DNA of 64,000 nt from Henningerozyma blattae CBS 6284 (GCF_000315915.1 NC_020186.1:682001-746000), one strand, 5' to 3'; numbered from the stretch's first letter, positions 10,721-21,948 are shown. Translations and numbers: made by a program. Notes: generated from the letters alone by a model not told the origin.

Positions 10721-11275
10721 TAAAAGTTAGTCAGTTAGAACCAAGAGGGTGAGGAGGTGGGGTGGTGCCTTAAAAGGTTAGAGATGTGTATCAATTAGAC
10801 AATGAGCTTAAAGCTTAGATACACGTCTGGGTTTTGGTGGTCTTTCAAAGAGAAGCTTTCATGTTGAAACAGATACTCCATGCTGCTTTTATACGGTTAT
10901 ATAATTAGGTTTGGCATTTGGGAACACTTGTTGATTGCGAGGGCCACTATACTCTTTGTATTGGAAATAAAGTGTTTTGACGCACTTTCTCAACAGTCGC
11001 TAAGGCTTAGGGGCTTTGCTTCTTTGGATATTGAGACAACTCATTTAGTTCTGTGGGAGGGTTTGCAGCGAGGATAAGAGATTTTAGTTGGTAAAATGCG
11101 GCCGTACATGTTCAGGTGTCCAGTCAGAAAATAGATTTTGTTTTGGTGAGGAGAGTGTAAAGTGAGCCACTGGTGACACTGTGGTAAGGGATGGATTCGC
11201 GATAGAAGTTGAGAATTCCGAGCAAAGAGCAGATGTCTTTCATGGATTTAGGTTTTGGAAAGAAAGATATGGTGC

Positions 11276-12113
11276 TTAATTTGTAGGGAATCCGAAACCA
11301 TCTGGTAACCTGTAACCAAGGAAGGTGGTGTCGCGCATAGCAACATGTAACTTAGAGGCATTGATTTGAAATCCAACGTTGTGGAGGAATTTAAAGATGC
11401 GAAGTAGTAAAGAAAGGTGTAAATTGAGGTTGTCATTAGAGATAATGGCAATGTCATCCATGTAAACGATGATATGTTCAGTAAACTCATTAAGTGTGCG
11501 GAGGAGGATGCGTTGAAAAACACTAGGATAATGGGTATAACCTTGAGGAAGAGTTGTATAGGCGAGTTTTCCAAGCGGGCACCAGAAGGCAGTGCTTAGA
11601 GAAAAGTCGTCGTCAATGGGAATTTGTTCAAAAGCTTCCTTTAAATCAATTGTAGTCACGTATGGGTGGTTTGACAATAGTAGTGCTAACTCATGGCAGT
11701 TAAGCTTTAGCGTAGCATCAGGGGCAACGTGCTGGTTGAGGTGGCAAAGGTCTTCAAGTAATCATAGAGATATGTTGGGTTTCTTCTGGAAGAATATAGG
11801 GTTATTGTATGGTGAATTAGTGTATTTGAGTTTACCAGCGTTTACCATTTCACGGAGAAGGACTTTAGCTGGAGCATTATACGCAGGGGGGATGAGGTAT
11901 GGCTTCACATTCCATGGTGTGCAAGGAATGAAGGGGGCAGATACAGGTGGAATGGAGAGTATATGAAAGGGATCATTTGGCCGGTCGAGTACAGTAAGCA
12001 GTTCATGAATACTAGCGGCTATGATATGCAAATTATTCGCATGTGATTGTATAATGAGAGTGCGCTCTTCAGGACTGAAAGAAGTAGGTTGTGCAGAAGA
12101 GACAGTAATAGCG
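11276..12113 (-). pseudogene. Ty3/gypsy reverse transcriptase fragment
   Basis: Two open stretches share one frame and are separated by a single TGA near 11764. The upstream part holds the fingers region (REMVNAGKLKYTNSPYNNP). The downstream part holds palm motifs, including LPQGYTHYPSVFQRIL and YMDDIAI. The catalytic aspartates are still present, but the frame is closed by the TGA and by a frameshift near 11281, after which the thumb region continues in another frame. No full-length enzyme can be made. Confidence 0.85.
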
Positions 12114-13052
12114 TATACATGGGATAGTCAAGTCAGTTGCTGTAGTGTCGAGAGAGGAAGTAGATAGTTGTTCAAGGGTTGAGTTAAGACGGAGGTTAGG
12201 GTCGAGGAAGTTAGCTTCTTCAGGAACGATTAAGGGAATAGAGAAGCGACGACGGTCTGTTGTGAATGGCACAGTGTAGTAGATATTGAATTGTTGAATG
12301 CCAAGGTTAGGTTCAAGGCGGGAGTGCGTGAATATGCCATAAGAGGTTAATAAGGCAGAGCATAGAAGGGCTTGGCACGTGTCTAGATGGGGAAAAACGT
12401 AAAATGTTGCAGTGAAAGTGGTTGAGTCCATTTTGAAAAGGATGTTAGTTTTGTAGTCAAAGAATGTATTTAGCCCATTGTATCTCCAGCCAGTATGTTG
12501 GGTGGGGATAAGTGGGAGCTTGAGAACGTCTGAAATGGTAGTAGAGATAATGTTTACTTTACTTTCTGCGTCGATGAGACAGTTAGAGATTCGTTGGTTG
12601 TTGATTTCAATAGGGACATAGAGTAGAGGACCAGCAGACCTCGTGTTTTCGAGAAGTAGTTGATCATTGTCTTTTTCAGGAGATGCTGATAGGGCATTGA
12701 TCATTACCATGTTAATGGACATGGCGGATGGTGGTGTGGGGTCTGTAGCAGTATTTGAGGGGTTGTTGTGAGGACCTTCGGTTGCGTGTTTGATGGGTTT
12801 GATGTGAGAGATTAGTAACGTGATGATCCTTTTGTTAAGACCAAGGATAGTTGAAAGGGGAACAGTAAAGTCAAGCACAAGGATAGAATCAACAAGCTCA
12901 TTTTCTTCATGTTCAGTGAGTTTGAGGTTGCTGAAGCTTCTGAACCGAGGGGTTGGTCCAGTATAATGGGATAGATGGATAGTGGGGACAAAATTGCTGG
13001 TGGCTGGAGTAACAGGCTCGGAAGAGGTGAATGGAGGGTTGATGTCAGTCAT
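12069..13052 (-). pseudogene. Ty3/gypsy pol N-terminal fragment with retropepsin-like protease
   Basis: A 327-codon open frame. The protease fold is suggested by VPIEINNQRISNCLIDAES and the later hydrophobic run ending LLTSYGIFTHS. The catalytic D-S/T-G is replaced by D-A-E, so the protease would be inactive. The frame continues upstream of the first ATG through one stop to the gag overlap, and it is broken near 12120 before the reverse transcriptase. Confidence 0.7.
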
Positions 13053-13302
13053 GGAATTGTCAAGAATTGATTGTACAATGCAATTGGTGATAGAAGGTGA
13101 TGGAACAGGGGTTTGAGTTTTACTGTAACATGTATGGTGAAGTATTTCGCTAACATGAGAAGAGGCTTGTTTAGCTTGAAGGTTGCTTGCACGAGTAGAT
13201 ACAGCATTGACAAGGGATGCTTATGATAGGTAGTCAATAAGTAGAGCTTTGTTATTCATTACATTGAGAGATTTAGTGGCCATTATTACCACAGAAGTAG
13301 CA

Positions 13303-13774
13303 GGTAAGATATTGGGATAGTGCATTTGATCCAGGGTGACTAATCTAGTTGATAGATAAGGAAGCTCTTTGATAAGTGAATTTATTGATGCATTTTATTG
13401 ATCCCCAGTATGTATATATTACCCATTCTATTTATTAACTACAGATCCTGGATACGAACTAACTTAAGATTCCAGGATGACTAAAACCATAAATTAGCTA
13501 ATAGTTCATCAGCGAACTAATTCAGCTATAAAACCATTGCGAGGATATAACCTAAATATAAACTCGACACCAAGGTTAATTAAGATACATAGGTAACCAG
13601 CTAACCGAACCAATGATTAAAAATAGTTTCTTTAGAATCCTTCCTATAAGGAAAAGAAGCTGACCATCAAGTAAGACGCTGACACCTCCACCCTCCTTCC
13701 ATCATAATCTCTAAACTTTATACTACTGGGAGTAGCAAATCTTAAAATTGTTACACACAGCAAAAAAAATAAAT
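13303..13774. other. Spacer between retroelement relic and tRNA-Asp
   Basis: No gene seen. It may contain the truncated 5' part of gag or an LTR remnant, but I cannot define ends. An imperfect inverted repeat (TCCTGGA...TCCAGGA) lies near 13448-13475. Confidence 0.4.
13762..13769 (-). terminator. RNA polymerase III terminator after tRNA-Asp
   Basis: Run of eight T on the minus strand, six bases past the tRNA-Asp 3' end. It is the first T4-or-longer run after the tRNA pair and would end a joint transcript. Confidence 0.85.
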
Positions 13775-13846
13775 CTCCTCGACGGGGAATTGAACCCCGA
13801 TCTGGCACGCGACAAGCGCCCATTCTAACCATTAAACTATCGGGGA
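13775..13846 (-). tRNA. tRNA-Asp(GTC)
   Basis: 72 bases, nearly identical to yeast tRNA-Asp. The D arm is TAGTTTAATGG, the anticodon loop TTGTCGC with anticodon GTC, the T arm CGGGG-TTCAATT-CCCCG, and the discriminator G. The acceptor arms TCCCCGA and TCGAGGA pair except for a C-A mismatch at the fourth pair. It lies 18 bases after tRNA-Arg on the same strand. Confidence 0.95.
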
Positions 13847-13864
13847 AAATTGAAAGAAGTAAAG

Positions 13865-13936
13865 CACTCACGGTGGGGGTCGAACCCACAATCTTCTGAT
13901 TAGAAGTCAGACGCGTTGCCATTACGCCACGCGAGC
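13865..13936 (-). tRNA. tRNA-Arg(TCT)
   Basis: 72 bases, matching yeast tRNA-Arg(UCU). The 5' end is GCTCGCGTGGCG, the anticodon arm CTGAC-TTCTAAT-CAG with anticodon TCT, the T arm has GGTTCGACCCCC, and the 3' end is CGTGAGTG. There is no intron. The 18-base spacer to tRNA-Asp has no T-run longer than three. The two are therefore probably transcribed together, as the S. cerevisiae Arg-Asp pairs are. Confidence 0.96.
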
Positions 13937-15392
13937 TCTATTTCTTGAATGGTATTGCATAGAGATCTGACTAGTATTTTACAGATGACTATAACCCTGA
14001 TTATTCTTATAATTATAACTTGCTTATCTTATTTTGTGTAATTCTATATAGATGCCTCATGGGTATCGCTTTATATACAAGCGAGTTTACGTGTCGCAAC
14101 ATGTTGACGCGAACGTCTCTGATTTAGTTAGGGCTTGTATGCTCCTAACCCTTGACACAGTGTACTGACAGTATCACTATGTCACAAACGAAAATACTTT
14201 AAGGTGTCTTTAAAAATTGTGCTTGTTAGTTTCTAACTCATTTACAGATAGTATAAGTAGACAAGACAGTGGGGTATTTATGGCTATTATATATCTAAAG
14301 AGCATTAAATTTTAGAGGGAATAATCACAATTTCATTGAATTAGGTCTCAGGAAAACAGTTTGACAGTATTAAGCCAAATGTTCTCTTTGAATTCCTTTG
14401 TAAATACAAAAATTTAGACAATAATGTTTACAATAGTAAAAATAACAATATTGTTGAGCGTAATACATTTTGCACTAAGTGACATTTTTAGATAGCCTGC
14501 ACTTCTTGGAATATAACTAGAGCTCGTTTTTATATACTTTTGAAGTTCTATATACCTTATCTAGCTAGTGGGGGGAAATTGTAAAAACGAAATATACTGT
14601 AAAGTTTCGACATCAAAACTGGCATAAAAAGGAGAATAGTACTAATTTTGTCATATAAATTTAAATCTATTCTATCTCAGTAAATAAGGATTCGGTATCA
14701 AATAGATTCCACCATATCTTGAGGTTTTAAAAATTTGGGGAGGTCTTACTTAAATTCTTTGTTGTAGCAATATCAACTATAATTTAGTATCAAAGATCTC
14801 TGAGCTACCAATTTCGTAGATAGATACATTCAAAGATTCCTTCGAAATATACTCAGTATTACATAATTTTTTGTTATTGGCTTGGGCATTTGTTCTCAGA
14901 ACAAATCATTTAATTGTACTTGCTTACAGGATAATAAGTTTTTTTTTGCATTAAAAAAAATCTATATATCTACATTTAATAATCTTGAAACATATGTTCT
15001 TGCTCTTATTATACCCAGAAAAAGATTACTAGAGATTGTCAACACCTTTTTCTTTGTGGTACCACCTTAGAGCTGTTATTTAAAAACTCAGTAATTAATT
15101 AAAAACTTAAAAAAGATTTCAATAAATTGCTAACACTTTTCATCCAATATATTTTTAAAAATTAACATCACCATCGCAACCACTACAAACTACAATAGTT
15201 CAGCCTTAATTTTAAGAAAGCGACAACTTTTTATTAGATGGCTTAGCAATATTAAGAAAATTCCAGAGAATATAATATTAATATTTCCTAATTAACTCTA
15301 AACATATTACAACTAAAAGTTTTGGAAACAAACATACTTTTTCAGAATTAAATGATGAATATTATTAAAATTATTATATAAATATTAAATGA
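13937..15392. other. Gene-free region upstream of the tRNA pair
   Basis: Position and composition suggest Ty/LTR debris: a CAACATGTTG palindrome at 14097-14106 resembles two LTR ends meeting, and an inverted repeat GTTAGG...CCTAAC follows near 14127-14149. No LTR pair or target-site duplication can be shown. A 62-codon ORF at 14882-15070 has no supporting feature. Confidence 0.4.
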
Positions 15393-16117
15393 TTAATTAT
15401 TAATAGTGTCTTGAATAAGAATTTGTTTTTTAAATAAGTAAATGAAAAAATAGTATTTAAACCATTTTTGTTTTATCAAATTGCACAATGCTATTATTAT
15501 AACAATATCTGCTAAAATGTCGAAATTATTACAGCTATTTAACCCAGATACATTAAAGATAGAATCAACAAAAAATAATAGTATGTTGAATAAAAATGGT
15601 TTGCATCTTGCAATAAAACTAAAGAGATTAAAATAGTTCATTAAGAGATATTGCCCAAGGAGAAATAAACCGTGATGGGTAAAAAAATGGAAAAGTTTAA
15701 GTTCGGTATTATTTTCTAAAATGTCATTTTTTGGCAAATTTTCTCTAATTACAATATCAATAAAAAAATAAAGTGGGTTGGGTATCAATTTTTGTATTGC
15801 GCTTTCTTGGTCTGTCTTATTTCTTATATTTGAAATATAATAATTATATATAGTTTTCCTTTCATTTTTAAAATTTTTTTCCTGTCTTTTCTAACAAGTT
15901 TAGATGCATTAACTTTTCTCCAAATTTTTTCTGGGGCAGTATAAACATCAAAATGCATGTAGCTGTTTGATGTCGCAAATCTTACTTGCTTGTCATCGAA
16001 ACTTGGTAAGGTAAGCCTTTTGTTTGTAACAAGACATTTTTTTCTTTGAAAGCCTTCCGAAGATTCATTTTCGATCCCATCATGTGTTATATCTTTGGAA
16101 GTGGTATTAGGAGGCAT
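15393..16117 (-). pseudogene. Unrecognised membrane protein gene broken by one frameshift
   Basis: Two ORFs read as one gene. The N-terminal part starts with ATG at 16117 (MPPNTTSKD) and is polar, with a basic end (WRKVNASKLVRKDR). The second frame then continues without a stop to 15393, with NERKTIYNYYISN followed by two or three hydrophobic segments (around FHFFTHHGLFLLGQYLL, FLFNILLFFVDSIF and DIVIIIALC). The frames join in the A7 run at minus-strand 15880-15874; one extra A would give a single protein of about 245 residues. I do not recognise the family. It could be a real gene with a sequencing error, a recent pseudogene, or an AT-driven coincidence, though the smooth join argues against the last. 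Confidence 0.5.
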
Positions 16118-17337
16118 TTATATTGTTCCCGTATTAATCAATTTTACTAATCTTAAATATGTGTAATTTAGTTTTTTACTTGTTTTATTTTATTTTATTT
16201 TATTTTTTTTTATGTTATGTTATATTTTTTTTCTTTATTGGTTTTTAACATTTACTTTATATATTTTAATCCAATTGCTAAAAAAAAGATAATAATGATC
16301 TATATAGTCTTAAATATCTAAGAACTTTTAGAAATATAAAACTCATTAGTTATTCGTCTTTTATTACAATAAGAAGAAAAACAAATTTAAAGGGCATAGA
16401 ATGAAAAAAATAAACATACAAAGGTATAGTGTTAAAAAGAAATTTCAAATAAGCGTTGAAAGAATTTAAAAGAAAAAAAAATAAAATGGACAAAAAAAAC
16501 ATCGAAAAAACATTTACATACTTTATTAGTGGCCTGTTATTAGAAACATCCTCACACAATAATTCCTTACAAAAAATAGGGGTGTGAAAAATGAAAAAAA
16601 AAAGTAATTCAAATGATCAGATACTTCTTTCCTCCATTAAATAAGACCAATATTACTAATTATCTTTGTTATCAAATTAAGGTTCAAATATATATATATA
16701 TTCTTTTATACAAACGGCGTATTATAATACAATTCTCTACTCTGCAGTCTAACCGTTCAAAAGTAATCAAATCCTAGACATAAGTATAACCTAATTAATA
16801 ATTTCAGTACCATTATAATCGGCTTAAATCCTACTTAGTCTCTTACTGTTAACTGTCGATTGTGATTAGTATTATTCCTTATTGATCCAGCATTTCTTTT
16901 TGTAGTGCCCTTAATTTAAGCGTGAATATTTCCATAATTAGCTTAACATTTTTTCTTCGGATTAACTATTTCGCATTAATTATTTAATTGATATTCCTAA
17001 ACAGGAACGGGGGAATTAATCCCAGATTTTAGAATTTTGCGCCTAAAATACATTGGGCAAACTTGGAACAATACGATAGGAGATATAGAGAGTCCATCAT
17101 TAAACAAAACTTCATGACGCTCATTTGGTCCATGATGACTAACTCATCTAGTAGTTTCGAAATTCCAGTTGACAACAGGAATGTGATAACAATTGTAAAT
17201 TGACCCAAAAAGTCTTGTATATATTTTTGTAGTTGTAATATACGCTTACATTTAAAAAAATATCTTGTACTATTTCATATCTGAATACAGAACCAAATAT
17301 TTAGAACAGTTAAAACAACCATTTAATTATCAAAAAG
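16118..17337. other. Spacer upstream of YHI9
   Basis: No gene seen. A hydrophobic 69-codon ORF at 16350-16559 looks AT-driven. The 17000-17330 part is the YHI9 promoter. Confidence 0.55.
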
Positions 17338-18231
17338 ATGACTTTAAAATTACCTTTCAAGCAAATGGATGTATTTACAAATACTCGCTTTAAAGGCAAT
17401 CCAGTGGCAGTTGTAAATTGTTTAAATATTGACGAATCTGAAATATCTGATGAGCAAATGCAATCAATTGCTACATGGACTAACCTTTCAGAAACAACCT
17501 TTCTCTTTAAGCCTACTTTACGCGAATGTACCTATAAGTTGAAAATTTTCACTCCAGCTAATGAATTACCCTTTGCTGGTCATCCAACATTAGGATCGTG
17601 TAAAGCTTTTCTACAATTCACTAATGGTAATGAAATTAAAAATGTTATTAAACAAGAATGTGGCGTCGGAATTGTTAATTTAACAGTCGATGATGGCAAG
17701 ATTTCCTTTGTGTCTTCTTCTAATACTTTTGAACCAATCAATGACCAAATAGTTGAAGAAATTAGATGTTGCCTAGATACTCAATTTATTGACACACCTC
17801 TGTTATTACATACAGGCCCTGAATGGATTGTTTGCCATGTTAAAGACGCACAAACTTGTATTGATCTCAAACCAGATTACCAGAGATTAAGAAATATAAC
17901 AAAAAAATACGGTTATACAGGTGTGATTGTTGGTGGTGCAAAAAACAATAGTAACATCAAAGAAAAACTATCTTATGAAATGAGGGCATTCGCTCCAGGG
18001 ATTGATGTTCCTGAAGATCCAGTATGTGGTAGTGGATCGATTGCTTTAATAGCTTATTTGCAAGGGTTATATAAATTCCAAACCCCAATGAACGTTGATA
18101 TTACACAAGGCCAATGTGTTTCAAGAAAAGGTGAGATTTATTCCTCTATTTCATTTGATGAGAAGGGTATTGCTATCTTTTCTTCCGGTGGCTCTGCTCT
18201 ATGTATCATCGATGGTACAATTAATATCTAA
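17338..18231 (+). CDS. YHI9: PhzF-family protein, YHI9 type
   Basis: Member of the phenazine biosynthesis PhzF fold family (isomerase-like). The yeast protein has been linked to the unfolded protein response, but its reaction is unknown. 297 residues against 294 in yeast. The N-terminus reads QMDVFTNTRFKGNPVAVV. The family's active-site Glu is E52 in LSETTFLF. FAGHPTLGS and DVPEDPVCGSGS (near 225-235) are the two conserved glycine-rich signatures. The ATG at 17338 gives the expected N-terminus. It converges on the YHR112C-like gene; in S. cerevisiae YHI9 (YHR029C) is far from that gene. Confidence 0.94.
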   Translation: MTLKLPFKQMDVFTNTRFKGNPVAVVNCLNIDESEISDEQMQSIATWTNLSETTFLFKPTLRECTYKLKIFTPANELPFAGHPTLGSCKAFLQFTNGNEIKNVIKQECGVGIVNLTVDDGKISFVSSSNTFEPINDQIVEEIRCCLDTQFIDTPLLLHTGPEWIVCHVKDAQTCIDLKPDYQRLRNITKKYGYTGVIVGGAKNNSNIKEKLSYEMRAFAPGIDVPEDPVCGSGSIALIAYLQGLYKFQTPMNVDITQGQCVSRKGEIYSSISFDEKGIAIFSSGGSALCIIDGTINI

Positions 18232-18482
18232 TTGAGTCAATCAAAATTTAAAAAAAAGTAATGAATAGCTATTAGAGTAATGAAATTTCAAAGGATAAAC
18301 ACTTGCATAATAAACTTATAAAAGATAAAGTCCCCTACAATTTAAAACAGATATAAATGAGTTATTATGTTATCATGTATATAAGACCTTGTTTTAAAAG
18401 ATATATTTATTCGTAATCTATTATTATAATATTATATTATTATATTCCTATATTATTATATTATTATATAATTAATTGTTAG

Positions 18483-19622
18483 TTAAGATTGTTTTGCAAC
18501 AGTTAATAAAGCATTTTCGAGATCTTTAATCAAATCTTCAACATTTTCGCAACCTACTGAAACTCTAATTAGGCATTGATCAATTTTATCATCACTCATG
18601 GCTCTCCATTCGATTAATGATTCAATACCACCCAAGGATGTAGCATGTTGGAAATATTTTAAATGCAGTGGTAATTTCTTACATTGATTAATGCTATTTA
18701 AAATAATAGAAAATACAGCACCATGGCCACCAGATAATTGCTTATTAATAAAAGATTCGTTTTGTAAAGAGGTATGAAAAATTTCTTTCAATGAACCTTT
18801 CAATGATTCTTTATGATTATGTAAATATTTAACAATCTTTGTTGCATTGTCAGATTGTTTCATAATTCTCATTTCATAAGTTCTTAAAGATCTCAATAAC
18901 AAATAACTTTCTAAATTACCAATATTTGTACCTAAGTGGATTCTATCTTCAATCAATTCATTGGCTTGCTCTTTAGTTTTAACAGCTAGAACACCAGCTA
19001 ATAGATCTGAATGCCCACCAAAATATTTAGTAGCAGAATGTAAAACTATGTCAGCTCCGAAGTTCCAAACATTTTGTAAAGGAGGAGGAGCCAAAGTGGA
19101 ATCAATTGATAAGATAGCACCTTTAGAATGAACTCTATCAGCAAGAGCTTTTATATCTGAGGCAGTACCAAATGGATTCAAAGGTGATTCCAAATGAACT
19201 AGATCACCAGGTTGAGCAAATTCTTCAATTTCGTCCAAAGAATGCTGTTCTAAACCATAATTTCTAGTTATTAAATCAGCAATAGCATGGACACCAAAAT
19301 AACCCCCATCCATAAAAAATCTCTTTGGATTATAATGACACATAACTGCATGGAAGGCAGAACAACCTGAATTATAAATAACTGCATGACCACCCAATAA
19401 ATCAGAAAGAATACTTTGTACCCGAGAACTATTTGGATGAGATTCTCTTGAATAAACTGGAGATTGCTCAATACTTGCTAAAAAATCATCGACTTCATTA
19501 GCTGGAATTAAATTGTTGTTATCATACCGAAAAGTACTAGAAACATTAATTGGTGGAGCAACATCGGTCACACGATTGTTTTTGTCATCACTATGGATTA
19601 ATGTAGTAGCCAAATGAACCAT
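18483..19622 (-). CDS. Cys/Met-metabolism PLP-dependent enzyme, YHR112C type
   Basis: Fold type I pyridoxal-phosphate enzyme of the cystathionine beta-lyase/gamma-synthase family. 379 residues, against 378 for S. cerevisiae YHR112C. It is much shorter than the ~640-residue STR2/YML082W type. The PLP lysine is K199 in [13 protein letters not shown]; the cofactor aspartate precedes it in SIDSTLAP (~172-179), and substrate-loop residues lie near [11 protein letters not shown]. The C-terminal half carries the family's IRVSVGCEN. Exact substrate is unknown. It converges on YHI9. Confidence 0.93.
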   Translation of the reverse strand: MVHLATTLIHSDDKNNRVTDVAPPINVSSTFRYDNNNLIPANEVDDFLASIEQSPVYSRESHPNSSRVQSILSDLLGGHAVIYNSGCSAFHAVMCHYNPKRFFMDGGYFGVHAIADLITRNYGLEQHSLDEIEEFAQPGDLVHLESPLNPFGTASDIKALADRVHSKGAILSIDSTLAPPPLQNVWNFGADIVLHSATKYFGGHSDLLAGVLAVKTKEQANELIEDRIHLGTNIGNLESYLLLRSLRTYEMRIMKQSDNATKIVKYLHNHKESLKGSLKEIFHTSLQNESFINKQLSGGHGAVFSIILNSINQCKKLPLHLKYFQHATSLGGIESLIEWRAMSDDKIDQCLIRVSVGCENVEDLIKDLENALLTVAKQS

Positions 19623-21021
19623 TTTTTTTAATTGTTTATATTATGATTAGTAATATTTAAATAGTCAGCTGATCTAATTATACAAAACTGTTTCAAAGTT
19701 TCTGGCTTGATAGGATCATGGAATAGAAAGTTAAATTAAAGAATTAATATGAGCATTATATTGTCGAAAGAGAACTTGCTTATATACGTTTCAATAGACC
19801 TAGTAAAAGCAAAGAAAACACAGCCAGATCAAGAACTTGATATAATTAAGCTAAGCTCATCGACTTGTACCATATTCAGTATTTTCAAATTTTTCATCCT
19901 TATAATTATCGCTTATATTTCTCATTATTCCCTTATCTATTCTTTTCTGTCGCTTATTTTTCTTTTTTCTTTTTTTATTCGCTTATGATTTTCCTTTTTT
20001 TTACAGATTTAATAGAGAATTCCTTATCATATATATAAAAGGTTATCGAGAGAACTTCTATTGCTAAAAGGAAATAAGGATAGTTGATGCTAATAGTTAT
20101 TAGGGAAGGATTGTTTTGTATTGTCAAAAGAATTTTTACATACAAATATGCCTAACGTTGTTAATATTGGAAGGCATAAAATCTGAAAGTTAGATATCCA
20201 AGATTCTTCCTGTTTATGGAATGCTTAGTAGACCCGTTGAACAAATGATTATTATTTGTATATATATTTTCACATATAATTTTCATAATCTAGAATTTTT
20301 CATACGCTCAATTCATGTTCAAACTAATAATTATTAACTTTCAACCACTATTTTTGGTGCTTACCATGCAAATTGCTTACAATATGCATCTTACAAAGAA
20401 ACGGTATAGAAATTTCGTTCTCATCACCTTTTACCTTTCATTCTGTCTACATGATCTCTATAGAACCAATGGGACTAAATCATATATAGTATATAGAAAG
20501 ATCTAGAAGTTTATATTATCCAGGTAAAGTAAGAATAATGATTACTTCTTTATTATTCCCAATGATATTCAGTACCTTCTGAAGATATTGGTGATACTCA
20601 AAATACAAGTGCACTACTACAACAGATCTACTAGAAAGATATTGTTTCTAAAAAATTCTTAAGTTAGCTCTCGGTTATAGTTTCTCTGTAAAATTTGTCT
20701 TCTCGCTTGATTTTGCTACTTGAATTTATTCCCCACAAATTACAGAATCATCTGTCCGACCCACAGGAATTTTCCACTGAAATAAAAAATATTGAAATAT
20801 CTAGAGGAGTTTTTTAAATTATTAAATATAAACATGCTATGGCAATTATGATAAGAATAGGCACGTATGTATTTCTACAATGGTAGAATTAGGAAAGTAT
20901 AAGAGAAGGATTCCTAGGAATATTTTATTCACGTTTTATATAAAAGCAAGCCTGATCTTTGAATGCCAAGCAATAAACTCTTGATAACGGTCTAAAACTT
21001 AAAAAAAACTAGGTATTCAAT
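19623..21021. other. Spacer between the YHR112C-like and PQ-loop genes
   Basis: Two divergent promoters in 1.4 kb. ORFs at 19749-19988 and 20315-20506 are hydrophobic and AT-driven, with no support. No RNA gene recognised. Confidence 0.55.
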
Positions 21022-21948
21022 ATGATTTCAGAGAGTGCATCAACTGCATTAGGTACGGTTGCAACTGTTTGTTGGTGTGTACAATTGATTCCTCAAATCT
21101 ATTATAATTGGAAAAGGAAAGATTGTACTGGTCTTCCGCCTATTATGATGTTTCTTTGGGTTGTATCAGGGGTACCATTTGGTATCTATTTCTGTATTAG
21201 TAGAGCTACATTGATTCTACAAATTCAACCTCATCTATTTATGTTTTTTTGTTGCATAAGTTTTATTCAAACTTGTTACTATCCTCCAGCAAAACTACCC
21301 AAATGGAAAATTGCGTTAATTATCGCCTGCCTTGTCATATTTACAGTCTCTACAGAGATATCCTGTGTTTTAGCACTAAGACCATTATATGATAAAGGAA
21401 TTAAATGGCCAGATTTAATTTTTGGTATAATTGCAACAATTCTTTTAGCAGTTGGTTTACTGCCCCCCTATTTTGAACTGGCTAAGAGAAAAGGTGAAGT
21501 GGTAGGTATCAATTTTTTATTTTTATTTGTAGATTCATTAGGAGCATGGCTCTCAATGATAAGTGTTATTGTTGGAAATATGGATATCATGGGCATTATT
21601 CTTTATTGTATTGTTGCAGCTTTTGAACTAGGCATATTTACTTCACACTTTATTTGGTGTTGTAGGTTTAAGTGGTTTTCAAAAGAAAAAAATAGTGATA
21701 CTGAGAATAATCAATTGGATCTTCAGAAAGAGGAAACAATTAATTGGGAAAATGAGGAGAATGCAGACGACGTTGAAAAAATAACAGAATTAATAGATTT
21801 TACAAAGGAAACAGAAACTATTTGTGACGAAGATACTATTCTTGAAAATCAAATCTATAGTGACAAAAACGATTCAGCAGTGGTTTCCTATCAAAAAGCA
21901 GAAACAATGAAAAGTTTAGAAATAAAAAATAAAAGAGAAATTAAGTAA
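21022..21948 (+). CDS. ILT1: PQ-loop repeat membrane protein, ILT1/YDR090C type
   Basis: Seven-helix membrane protein with two PQ-loop-like repeats. The first repeat is VQLIPQIYYNWKRKDCTGLP near residues 20-40. The second is LLPPYFELAKRKGEVVGINF near 148-167, with PP in place of PQ. The membrane part runs to about residue 220 and is followed by an acidic cytosolic tail of about 85 residues. 308 residues against 310 for S. cerevisiae YDR090C, which is known for an ionic-liquid tolerance phenotype. PQ-loop proteins often carry amino acids across vacuolar membranes, but nothing here shows the substrate. Confidence 0.85.
   Translation: MISESASTALGTVATVCWCVQLIPQIYYNWKRKDCTGLPPIMMFLWVVSGVPFGIYFCISRATLILQIQPHLFMFFCCISFIQTCYYPPAKLPKWKIALIIACLVIFTVSTEISCVLALRPLYDKGIKWPDLIFGIIATILLAVGLLPPYFELAKRKGEVVGINFLFLFVDSLGAWLSMISVIVGNMDIMGIILYCIVAAFELGIFTSHFIWCCRFKWFSKEKNSDTENNQLDLQKEETINWENEENADDVEKITELIDFTKETETICDEDTILENQIYSDKNDSAVVSYQKAETMKSLEIKNKREIK

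Larger units (their letters stand above)
10025..11024. other. RIB1 upstream region, minisatellite and decayed DNA
   Basis: 10037-10060 is G-rich on the plus strand, giving RIB1 a C-rich leader. A CACGTG E-box (Cbf1/Pho4 type) is at 10547-10552, about 520 bases before RIB1. A 16-bp tandem repeat follows. From about 10740 to 11024 the sequence is less AT-rich than usual and is probably further retroelement debris, but no frame can be read through it. Confidence 0.5.
11025..13302 (-). mobile_element. Decayed Ty3/gypsy retrotransposon (gag end, protease, reverse transcriptase, start of RNase H)
   Basis: Read on the minus strand from 13302 downwards. (1) A gag zinc knuckle with CX2CX4HX4C spacing at 13302-13261 (CYFCGNNGH, then a stop, then ISQC). 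(2) A pol frame shifted +1 from gag, with a stop near 13217, running into a protease-like ORF (13052-12069) whose active-site motif reads LIDAES instead of D-S/T-G. (3) A frameshift near 12120. (4) Reverse transcriptase from about 12113 to 11276 with YLIPPA, an in-frame TGA near 11764, VTTIDLKEAFEQIPID and the catalytic YMDD. (5) A frameshift near 11281, then FPKPKSMKDICSLLGILNFY. (6) A stop near 11130 and an RNase H-like start (AAFYQLKSLILAA) at about 11102-11025. No integrase and no certain LTRs are visible. It is clearly dead. It lies beside a tRNA pair, the usual target neighbourhood of Ty elements. Confidence 0.88.

Noticed and set aside
11592..11966. 124-codon plus-strand ORF
   Set aside because: It is the antisense of the reverse transcriptase frame of the retroelement.
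14097..14106. CAACATGTTG palindrome as two LTR ends meeting
   Set aside because: No matching second end, direct repeat or target-site duplication could be found on either side.
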